Of a stretch of DNA of 64,000 bases, positions 38,601 through 50,600 are shown piece by piece; the first letter of the stretch is position 1, and each line of letters opens with the position of its first letter. Location: positions 45,569,550 through 45,633,549 of the forward strand of contig OV277864.1 of the NCBI GenBank assembly GCA_922989275.2, written 5' to 3'. The notes beneath the pieces were generated by a model that worked only from the letters and a program-made list of their open reading frames with translations, searched no databases and was not told the DNA's origin. The position numbers and the translations under genes are program-made. The stretch comes from Gari tellinella (Eukaryota > Mollusca > Bivalvia > Cardiida > Psammobiidae).

Positions 38601-41600
38601 ATAAAAGTTAACGTTACCGAAATAGCTAAAAACAGATCAGACTTAATTTGCAATTAGAATTTTCAAATAATGGTTTCAGCGCTGAATGAGCCAACTGTCC
38701 ACCATCCATCATTTTGAATGGTTACCGAAAACAAGTTTGAATGTACTTTTAAAGAGGTGAGACAGTATTGAGTTATAAGCAGTAACTAGAAGCAATGGTA
38801 CAGAACAAAGATAACATTATAATAATGGAAAATGTCAAGACAATATCATTCAATATTGATTTCCAAATGGTATACACAGTTGAAAATGTTGCATTTTTTT
38901 ATTATTATTATTTAATGATCTGTAATTAATTACATAGGCACTCAGAGATGATATTAGTGTCAATATTACAAGAACAAGCATGGGGTATGGTACATAATTA
39001 TTATAGACAATTAAAAATCTGTTAAGCAAAAGATTAATTTCCAGTTTATGATGAAAATCAGGTCTCTTTATAAGAGGAGCAGTTCACTTTAATAACACAT
39101 TGAACCATACTTACAAGTATACTATTACTTGTCGTTATAAGCAATGTATCTGTGAAAAATACACTTGCCATAGGCAAACAGTGTAGCCCCAGATCAGACA
39201 GCTCCTAAAAAGCCCTCTGATTCAGGTCTGCATGGTGTTATTTTGCAATATATTGTAAACATCAATACTAAATAGTCCATCATGGTCTAGACTTAATTGG
39301 AAACTTTAGTTTTCTAATACGTTTCAGAGATGAATGAGCTATCTTTTTCTCCTTCTTTTTGCCAACAACATGTTGTAAGTTGTGACTACTCATTAGAAAC
39401 ACCTTTTAAGATGCTTCTTTAGGCTAGTCACGACAGTGGTGAAAACATAAGGAATTTAAAATATTATTTGTTCTGAGCAACGAAAAATATATGTTAATGA
39501 TCTTATATTAATGTCTATAGAGTCATGTACAATTAGTTAACTATCAATTGATGCAGCAAAGTATGTGAGAACAAAAGAATAGGAATGTTTTAAAATTGTT
39601 TCATGCAAAATTTAAGAAAATGCAATGGATTATTAAACATTAATCACTGCTTAAATATTATACATTATAATATTCATAACAATGACATTAATATCATATG
39701 ATGATTTAGCGGTGTAAATTGATGTAGAATGCAACCTCAATTAATATTCTATATCTATTATATTAAAGTAGAAGCACACAGGAAAAACTAAAATGAAATG
39801 AAAGGAATGTAAAAGCATTGCATCTCTTGTCATGTAAGCGTAAGAATAATAAATGACAAACAATGGAAATATCAATGATTAACACACACAAAGAAAGTAA
39901 AAGCACAAGCATCAATTGTACAGAATAGGTAATTCAATGTTAAGTTCTTGTATTTTATTACAGTCAATATTGTGTTCAACGACAACTGATTGAAGAGGCA
40001 TGGCATTCTCTATAGACCTGTTACTACCTAATGCAAAATAACAAAACTGCAGAAAGCTCCTTTCCCCCATAGAAGCGCCTTTTAGCACAATCAATTTATT
40101 CCTTCACTGAAGAAAATAGTTCCAATTTATACAGTCATGAAAAAAACACATTAGAAATATTTTTTTATATCCTAGAAGATAGTAGCTTAAAGCAGGCTGA
40201 GAGTAAAGCAGAAAGTGCCTTAAGGTGCATTCTGCTATTTCCTTCAACCTGCTTTTAATGGTGACATTTCTTCAAAACAAGAAACAGGCAATTGGATAAA
40301 GGGATAAGCAATCTACCATCAATACTTCAGCTAAAATAAAAGAGTCTTCTTTGAATTGGTCGCTTAATACAAGATTGAGTGTCTTTCTGTTGAAAAGATT
40401 TCAAAGAAATGCTTTACTCAATGCCAGGAAATCATAACATTTAAAGCTCCAGTGCAAGTTGTATTTCTAGAATTTAAAATTTATTCAATTCTTGTATTTA
40501 AAGCATATACAGCAAAAAATAATTCAATTATGAAAGGATACAAGCATATTACTGGTTTAAAATATAAGAAGGTTAGGTTTATAATGGAAAATCAAACCAA
40601 AGAAAATTGTCAATATTATGGGCAAGGTAAACAATATGAAAATTGGAAAACATTCACATATTAGGAAAAATCAATTTCCACTTTACCTCCATCTTTGTTT
40701 GCAAAAATAAATAGTATTAAAACATTTCTGTTGAATCTAGTGTACAAACGATTTATAGTACATTAACATAATATATGAAAATATAAAATAATTCTGGAAA
40801 ACTTGAATTTACTTAAGTCAAATAAGCAATATTTCTATAACTTGCATAAACCTAATTTACCATTATTTCAAAGTTAACTTAAGCTTAACTTGCTTCAACT
40901 AAAACTAACATTATTTAAATTTTGAAACCTATCTTAATATGTGAGTTTTGTCTATTTATAACTATATCCTATGCAATAATATTTTACTGCATATTTGGAT
41001 GAAACACAAGAGTATAGAATCTAAAGAATTGTTTATACAACATAAGATCGATTCATCATGTATAAGAAGAAATTCTATAATCTTCATGTGCATGTACTGG
41101 TGAATTACTAAAAGAAAAATCATTTTTGAGTTTTCCGACATTTACTACATTAAATGCACTGCTTAATGCGAGTACAATACTACTTTTAAGATAATTCACA
41201 TATTTATCTATGATATGAGTTTCTACTATCAACTAGATTGCACTAAATCTAAGAATAAGACTATAGAAAGTTGTGTATATACATATAAAATGATAAGAAA
41301 GCACTTTAAAAACTAGAATGCACATCTAGTAAAAACCTTTTGCAAGACCACTCAATTTAAAACTCATAAATGTCGTGAAAGACAGGTTGCAGACTTAATT
41401 AACATAAAAGTAAAGCAGAAAAAAGTTTTAGAAGCTTTCTGCTTTACTTTCATCCAATTTTAAAGCATGCTCCTCTAGAAGCTGTCTGTTTGATTAACCC
41501 ATTTCTCCATAGCTACGCATTTTTACCCCTATAATTTACTCTTCCACTTAAATAATTCCAATTTATGCAGCCATGAGTATGCAGTTTAAGAAATATTTGC

Positions 41601-44600
41601 TATACCCAAGCAAATAGTAGCTGAAATTAAAACAGAATGTGCCTTAAGGTGCAATCTGCTTTACTTTCAACATACTTTCAGTGGTCACCTGTCTTCATAA
41701 ATAGAAACAGTCTAAGGGGTAAAGAGTTAATCCTGCTTCATGCAACAACCTGTCTTTAACCCTTTTCTCCATACCCTGATTCTAGTTTTGAAGAACAATG
41801 ACCTCTTAAAGCAGTTTGAAAGCAAAGCTGAATGTGCCTTAAGGCACATTCTGCTTTGCTTTTAGCCTGCTTTAACCCTTTAAACCCTAGTCCCGCATAT
41901 AGGCATCTTTTTCAAACAGTGAACATGTGAATAGTACACTTGTCCTGTGCAAACAGTGAAGGCCCAGATCAGCGGGCTCCGAAAGGAGCCCTCTGATCAG
42001 GGTCTTCACTGTTTACCAAAATGCCAAACATTGACAAAAACAACCCATAAAAGTCAGAATTTGACTAGACTAAAATGGAAACTGGAATAGTCCATTTAAA
42101 GTTTCAGGGAAGAAAGAGTTAAGGTACAATCTGGTAGAATATATAGAAAATATTTCTTATTATACATATTCATACCTGTATGAATTTGCACTATTTTCCT
42201 CAATGAAGAAGTAAATGCAAGGCATACAAAAGGTGTATTTATGGGGTAATGGGTTAACACAAAGCAAAAGCCTATCTTAGAGTGGTCATGAAAGTGGTAT
42301 TTTAACTATACGGTCTCTAATATGATCTGTGGCTAAAACAATGCATGACTATTGGTGCATGTACCTGAAGAATGCATGGTGCTCAACACAACACTTCCAC
42401 AAATGTTTGCATGCAGCTTTTGTTGGCAGTTCAAATGCATAGGTATGTTCATCATTCTACAAAATACACAAATATCAAAACATATTTAACACATCATCCA
42501 TATTCAATTACATAAAATAACAGACTGTCAAAACCAAAAGAGACAAATTCAAAGAAACTATAGAAGAAATAAAGTTATAAAAGTCAAACCTTGACAACAT
42601 GCTTATGTCATATTAACCCATATTTCTTCAATTGAATTTCAAATACTCGAATTTGCTGAAGTTGAGCTTACCTGTTTTTTAAAAGTGGCACAACCAAATT
42701 TTAACTTTATAATATGCATTCATTTAATTTTTGCCAGCTCAAAATATCAAGGTTTAACTGTGCAAAATCGAAACGTAATAGGAAAAGCCCCTCTGTGTCA
42801 GTCCAAACAAAATCTGGTTCTTGCAAACTTATTAACAGACTAGGTGTAACCACCAAAGCTAGGTAAAGTAATAAACGGCATAACAATACTGTGTATATAA
42901 TCATGCATAATTCTTTAACTTACTGCATGCTAAATGTAAGTTTTGTCAGCAAAATTTGTTGGCTGCAACAATTCTCTGAGTGAATTTGTATGCATTTTCA
43001 GAAAATATCATAAGAGTGTCAAACAGTTTGGATCCAGATTAGACTTCGAGTTATTCACTGTCTCATCTAGATACAAACTTTGTACATTGTTGATAGTAAA
43101 TTCACCTGCAGTGTACAGAGGATTAACTCATTCACCCCTGAAAATTTTAATGGACAATTCCAATTTCCAATTCAGTTTAGTCCATTTTTGACTATTTATG
43201 GTTGGTTTTAGTTCTATATTGCCAAATGAAAAGCAGTCCAGACCCTGTTTGAATGGCTCCTATAGGATAGGACTGTTTGCATGGGACAAGTGTACTCTTC
43301 ACAGGTACAATGTTGGTAAATGATTTGTATACTCGTCACTGAGACTGGATGTGTTAATATCCTATGACACAAACTAAAATTCCTGTAAGCAACTCCATGT
43401 ACCTGCCAATATCTGATATGGGTCTACTCTATTAACCCATTGTATGCTGGGTAATATTTGGCGGCCATTTTAAAATGTCATCTGCAGCGGTATAACTAAA
43501 ATATTTGCAAAAGATTTTAGCAGTTTCTGATAGAATACTGAACTAGACGAAACAGTTTTGATCTCAGATCAGGCCCCACAATGTGGGGCCTGATCTGAGA
43601 TCAAAACTGTTACGCTAGAGGTACACCTTAAAGTGTATCCCGCATAAAATGGGTTAATAACTCAAAGCAGTAAAAGGATAGCAAATATCTAGAGCTTTGT
43701 AACGCTTTCCGTAACTTCTGGTTTTAGGAAGCTTGTATTACTCACAGATAGAATACTTACAATTTTGTCTTTGACCCGTATTACAAAAACTTTGGCTTTA
43801 TTTGTTACTTTGGTTATTCTTGGCCTGAAAAGAAGAGAAGCATAAAGATCACTTTAAAAATGACAGAAATATAAAGTAAAAGAATTTCTTTGTTCTGTGG
43901 CTATCAAAACAGATGAATGAGCCGCAATTAAATGAAATACTATTTCTCTGTAAGGGCTGCTTAAAGCAGCATTTAATATCTTTTATTTAGAGACAGAATA
44001 GAGTTCAGTTGTTAATAAAAAAACACATTATACAAGTCTATTCCATACGGTTTATTTTTTTCTCTTTTGATAATCAATTTAATTATAGCAAAATCTAAAA
44101 TCTAGAATTTATATCTTTTTTTCTTTAAGTCTAAAAATTTAGAAACATACTTTTTGTTTCATGTAAGAATAAAAATAAAAACAATTAAGCTTTAAACAAT
44201 TAAATATTTTTGACAGTTTAAGAAAACAAATACTGATACCTACCAAAAGTAGTTTCCCACTTTTGTTTTATTTTTGTAGACTACAATGCCTGTAGGGGTT
44301 AACCCCAGGAAATACTCTGTATTGCTCTCTCCCTGAAATAATAACAATAACAATGTCAAAATCTAATTTATCACATAATTTTTGGTCTGGGAGTTGCAAA
44401 AAGGGATTGTATAAATATCGTAATCCACTAGTGGAATACCCTTTTTTGGGCTCCGGCCTAACCTTTTCGTCCACAAGAGTTGCATGTAGCCAGCCACCAA
44501 ATGACGTAATTTGCCATGACGTTACCGTAAACAACGTCAAGTTTTGGTGGAAAATCTATATAGCAGCAATACTTCACAGTACGGTTTCGATTTGATTTAA

Positions 44601-47600
44601 TAGGTGTATAAAAGTGTTATGTGATAAATAGAATCTCACATTCGTGCTCATTACTGATCATTTTTAATAAACTCCTTGACTTAAATTAATATGACCCTCG
44701 CCAAGACTCGCGTCATATTATTTTAGTCAACTTATTTATTAACAAGAGCCGTATACGGCCCTAAATCGCTCACCTGGAACCATTGATGTAAATGTAACAT
44801 ATCTTGAAAAGCTGAGAAATTATGACAATAGGACTGTGCCAATTGCTGATTGGATGATGCCGAGTGCAAAATATCTAAGCTCAGAGTACTGTGGTTTCAG
44901 AAAAAAATATTTTTTTAATTCTTATTGAAAACATCTATTTTTAGCTCCTGTGACCTAGATATGCAACCGACCGGAACCATTTGAACAATACTATTAGAGT
45001 ACATCTAGAAGTTACACCATGCTAATTATCAAAGCTCTACCCATATTAGTTTTAGAGAAGAAGAGGTTTGAATATTTCAGTATATAACTCTATGTAAATT
45101 TGTGACCCCCAGGGGCGGGGTCATTTTTTACCCCAAGGACATAACTTGAATAATCTTGATAGAGGACCTGAACATGATGCTTTATGCTAAATATCTAAGC
45201 TCAGGGTACTGTGGTTTCAGACAAGAAGATTTTTTAAGTTTTTATTGAAAAAATCTATTTTTAGCTCCTGTGACCTAGATATGCAATGGACCGGAATCTT
45301 TTGAACACTATTGGTAAAGTACATCTAGAAGTTACACCGTGCCAAGTATCAAAGCTCGATCTAGCTATATTAGTTTTAGAGAAGAAGAGGTTTGTAGATT
45401 TCACTATATAACTCTATGTAAATGTGTGACCCCCGGGGCGGGGTCATTTTTGACCCCAGGGGCATAATTTGAACAATCTTGATAGAGGACCTGAACATGA
45501 TGCTTTATGCAAAATATCTAAGCTCAGGGTACTGTGGTTTCCGACAAGAAGATTTTTTAATTTTTTATTGAAACAATCTATTTTTAGCTCCTGTGACCTA
45601 GATATGCAACGGACCGGAAATATTTGAACAGCTTTCAAAGAGGACCATATAAGGATATTTTATAATATGCAGTAGTTTAGGAGGAGATGTCGTTTAAAGA
45701 AATTGTTGATGACGGACGGACGACAGACATAGCACGATCAAAATAGCTCACCTTGGCACTTTGTGCCAGGTGAGCTAAAAATGATAAATAATGATCACTC
45801 ATGTAAGATCCTCTATATATCCATTAGTAAGATTTGTTTAACCCTTTACCCTATAGCCTGTTTCTAATTTGAAAGACAAGTGACCACTAAAAGGATATTG
45901 AAAATAAGGCCGAAAATACCATAAATTGCACCCAGCTTTACTTTCAGCCTGCTTTAAGCTACATCTGCTAGGATATAAATTGTTTGTTGGTTTCAATTTA
46001 CATCAATTTCTGCCAACTTTGGGCTGATTGGGTTTCGGTTTACAGTCTTATCCAAAGGACTTGGTCTGACAAAGGATCGGAATCTTGACTCCTGAGATAG
46101 ACAGTTTAACGCGTTACCGATAGACCAAGGTGGGCAGTTGGAACTACTTTCTGTAGAGAAAGAATAAATTAAAGATGTAAAAGGGCTCCTTTATGCGGTA
46201 ATAGGTTAATCAACATTAACTTCTGAACATTTGGCTCAGTCTGAAAGAGTTCGGTATAACTCTTTCAACACTATGGACATGTTCAAAATATACTGATTGC
46301 ATTAAAATTGCAAACAGTGTAGACCCTGATCAGAGGGCTACTATAGTGTGTACACTTTTTGCTTATTCAGAGCAGTTTTTTATAAAACATCCCAGAATTT
46401 CAAGAAGACTGGTTAATGTTTTGGTATCTTAAAGGACCCACAAGGGAAACTAACAACCTACAAGAGATACTTAGTATTGAAAGAGTTAAGGTTTTATTAA
46501 TTGTATTGCTAAGGACTACAAGTACCAACCAGAACAGGATGCAGGTCTACACCGTACATGTCCAGCCATTTCACCTTGTCCAGAAACTTCAACTCTGCAG
46601 TGGCTGGAATAGTCCCTCTGTTAAAATACCAAGAATATCTTTAGTCAGCAATAGAAATACAGAACATTTATCATCAAGAAATAGTTACAGTAAAACCTAT
46701 CCATTACAACCACTAACAAGAGCCGTATACGGCCCTAAATCGCTCACCTGGAGCCATTGATGTAAAATGTAACATATCTTGGAAAGCTGAGAAATTGTGA
46801 CAATATGATTGTGCCATTTGCTGATTGGATGATGCTGAGTGCCAAACAGCTAAGCTCAGGGTACTGTGGTTTCAGAGCAGATTTTTTAAGTTTTTATTGA
46901 AAAAATCTATTTTTAGCTACTGTGACCTAGTTATGCAACGGACCGGAAACATTTGAACAATATTGGTAAAGTACATCTAGAAGTTACACCATGCCAAATA
47001 TCAAAGCTCTAGCCATATTGGTATCAGAGACGAAGAGGTTTGAAGATTTCACTATATAAATCTATGTAAATTTGTGACCCCAGGGCGGGGTCATTTTTGA
47101 CCCTAGGGACGTAATTTGAACAATCTTGGTAGAGGACCTGAAGATGATGCTTTGTGCCAAATAGCTAAGCTCAGGGTACTGTGGTTTCAGAGAAGAAGAT
47201 TTTTTAAGTTTTATTGAAAAGATCTATTTTTAGCTCCTGTGACCTAGATATGCAACTGACCGGAACCGTTTGAAAAAAATTAGTAAAGTACCTCTTAAAG
47301 TTACACCATGTCAAATAGCAAACCTCTAGCCACATTACTTTCAGAGAAGAAGAGGTTTGAAAATTTCACTATATAACTCTATGTAAATTTATGACCCCCG
47401 GGGCAGGGTCATTTTTGACCCCAGGGACATAATTTGAACAATCTATATAGAGGACCTGTAGATGATGCTTTGTGCAAAATATCTAAGCTCAGGGTACTGT
47501 GGTTTCAGAGAAGAAATTTTTTAAGTTTTAATTGAAAAAATCTATTTTTAGCTCCTGTGACCTAGAACTGCAACGGACCGGAAACATTTGAACAACATTG

Positions 47601-50600
47601 GTAAAGTACCTCTAGAAGTTACACCATGCCAAATATCAAAGCTCTAGCTATATTAGTTTCAGAGAAGAAGAGGTTTGAAGATTTCTCTATATAACTCTAT
47701 GTAAATTTGTGACCCCCGGGGCAGGGCCATTTTTGACCCCAGGGACATAATTTGAACAATCTTGATGGAGGACCTATAGATGATGCTTTGTGCCAAATAT
47801 CTAAGCTCAGGGTATTGTGGTTTCAGAGAAGAAGATTTTTTAAGTTTTTATTGAAACAATCTATTTTTAACTCCTGTGACCTAGATATGCAATGGACCGG
47901 AAACATTTGAACAACTTTGAAAGAGGACCATATAAGGATCATTGTTTATGAGGAGATGTCATTTAAAGAAATTGTTGACGACGGAGGACGGACGAACGGA
48001 CGACGGACACAGCACGATCAAAATAGCTCACCTTGGCACTTTGTGCCAGGTGAGCTAAAAATAAGGCTAATTGATTGCATAATCGACAGATGAAAGCTTA
48101 AAGCAAAGTTTACGTAAAACAGAAAGATCCTTAAGGAGCTTTCTGTTTTACGTAAACCTTGCTTTAAGCAGCCTCCTGCCTTAAACTCCTATTAATTAAC
48201 ACATTTTAGTGGTCATATTACAGTGATTTACTGTATTGAGATTTGAATGACCAGTCAAGAAGAAAGTAAGTCCTAAGGAAGCATTCTGCTGTACTTTCAG
48301 CCTGCTTTAAGCTCCAATCTAGAAATGTATTGTAAATGCCTTTTATATTTCATGTTCAGAGCTTCCTGGTTTGGAACTTATTATATTTTAGTGTATGAAC
48401 AATTAAAAGTATAAAATGGTGCATTAATGGGTTAAAGGTTAAATTTTAACCCTTTACTGAATAACCGGTTGCTAGTTTTGAAGACAGGTGACCACTTAAA
48501 GCAGGTTGAAAGTAAAGCAGAATGTGCATGCTAGCTACCATCTTCTAGAATATAGGAAATATTTTTTATGATACACATTCGTGACTGTACTGATGAGAAC
48601 TATTTTCTTCTGTGCAGGAATATATCAAATGGGTAAAAATTCGTATTTATGGAGTAGACCCGTACTTACCCTAGTCTTCTGTGTATTGCAGCTATTCTCT
48701 CCTCCAGTTCCCCTGTCTGGTTCGGAACAAACCGAAACTCGGACACATAGCCTACCTGTATGTCTTGGGAGTCAAAGTCTCCCAACTCAGCTGAAATGAA
48801 ATAACGAAATGCTTCAGCCTGTATATATGACTTTGTGAACTGTTTGGGCCTGAATATTCAGCAAATTATCCAGATCTTACCTGTTTGACACTCATAGTGA
48901 TTTTCCATAGTAGTAGTGAAATAAAAGTAGTTTTCAAGTACTTCTTACAAGAAACTCTCATTTATAACAATCCATAGCAGAAAAATCCATATAGGATATC
49001 ATGAAAGAACTCCAGATGGGGACTGAGACGCCTGCGTGACAGTCCAATACCATAACAACTGAGTTAACCCTTTGAACCCTAGTCCCGCATATAGGCGTCC
49101 TTTTCAAACAGTGTACATGTGAATAGTACACTTGTCCTATGCAAACAGTGAAGACCCAGATCAGAGGGCTCCAAAAGGAGCCCTCTGATCAGGGTTTTCA
49201 CTGTTTGTCATAATGCCAAACATTGACAAAAACAACCCATAAAAGTCAGAAATGGACTAGACTAAAATGGAAACTGGACCATTTAAAGTTTTAGGGAGGA
49301 AAGAGTTAAAGAGTCGACTCCCTAACGCAGGAGTTTGGTATTAAATGCTATGCTATTTTTAAAACACACACAGACATGAGTGTGTGGGATGTAACACACT
49401 GCACATCCAAATCTCATTTTTCCATGATGAAAAATTGATACCTTGCTTAATTACCCTAAAAAATCACTTTGCTAGCATGAATGCAATATATAACACAATG
49501 AAAACACTTATCTAACTTACATTGCACAGCAAAGGCAAACAACTCTATTGCCTCATCAAAAACTACTGGAAGACGACCATGTAAGATGTCCCGCTTCACT
49601 TGAAGAAAGAACTGGTATCTACAAACAAAACAAATACTATAGTTGTCAGTATCTGATAACTTTTAATATGTCTAAAACATAACAAGTCAGCCATTAACAG
49701 GGTTTTTATGTCATTGCACTACCATTTGGAAGAAACACCAAGGAATAATAAATGATATACAAGACTTGTTTTTCAAAACTTTATGCTTTCTATATTGTAT
49801 ATAACATATATTAATAGTTACAGCATTTACTCCTATTCTGTTTTCTATTTTTAATTTATTTGTTCTCATCTCAATGTACAATGCCTTTGAATGCATCAAT
49901 TGTAAAAATAGGAATTTAACCAAATTACAAAGTTTCAGGTACCATGTTTCTTGAATACATTTGCAAGAGTTTCTTAAAAATATAATTTTGCCAAAATCAT
50001 AAAGCAAATAATTATATATTGGGTGCTTTATGGCATATTCTGCTATACTTCCAATCTGTTAAAGCAGTCACCTGTCTCCAATACTAGAAACAAGCAATTG
50101 AGTAAAAGCTTAATATGACGTTTTGTGCCTTTGTGCATAACTTTTCCATGATGATCTCTATAATGAATATTCTGATTATGTAACCAGTGCAACAGATCAT
50201 AAGTGTAGTTTTTCAAAACTTAAAATCTTTATTTCTGAATTAAACCCTATGGTGTCACTACTCATTAGAATCGTTTCTTCGAGATGATTCTAATGAGTAG
50301 TAATACCATAGGATTTGGTGCTGAAATGAGTGATAAAATGTTTGTTTTGTTGAAATAACTACCTCTTATCTGGAGCCCTGATGTAACTGTTTATATACTT
50401 GATGTCATTGTTGAGAGGATGTGGGGTGAGGGGATAGTTTTATACTTAAAACTGAAAATGTACCTGGTTATTTCTTCCTTCAGCTTACATGGATCAGCAG
50501 GGTAAAACTTTACACCAAAGTAGAATGTATAAGGTATACTGCATCCTGGATAGGAAATCAATTCAAACATGAATATCTTGTTGACTAAATCAAGTAAGGC

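Larger units (their letters stand above)
37236..42364. other. intron between exons 10 and 9
   Basis: About 5.1 kb. From 37240 to 40060 it is the quietest part of the window: plain AT-rich sequence with two decayed family B-like hairpins (38400-38690, 39110-39340). Family A copies at 40061-40308, 41494-41730 and 41756-42257 fill the right part. No exon seen. Confidence 0.55.

Noticed and set aside
44268..44595. Pair of overlapping ORFs around exon 7
   Set aside because: Shadows of exon 7 and its upstream intron; the spliced frame is the supported one.
46416..46760. 114-codon plus-strand ORF
   Set aside because: It is antisense to exon 6 and runs into a MITE and K element; codons do not resemble a protein.
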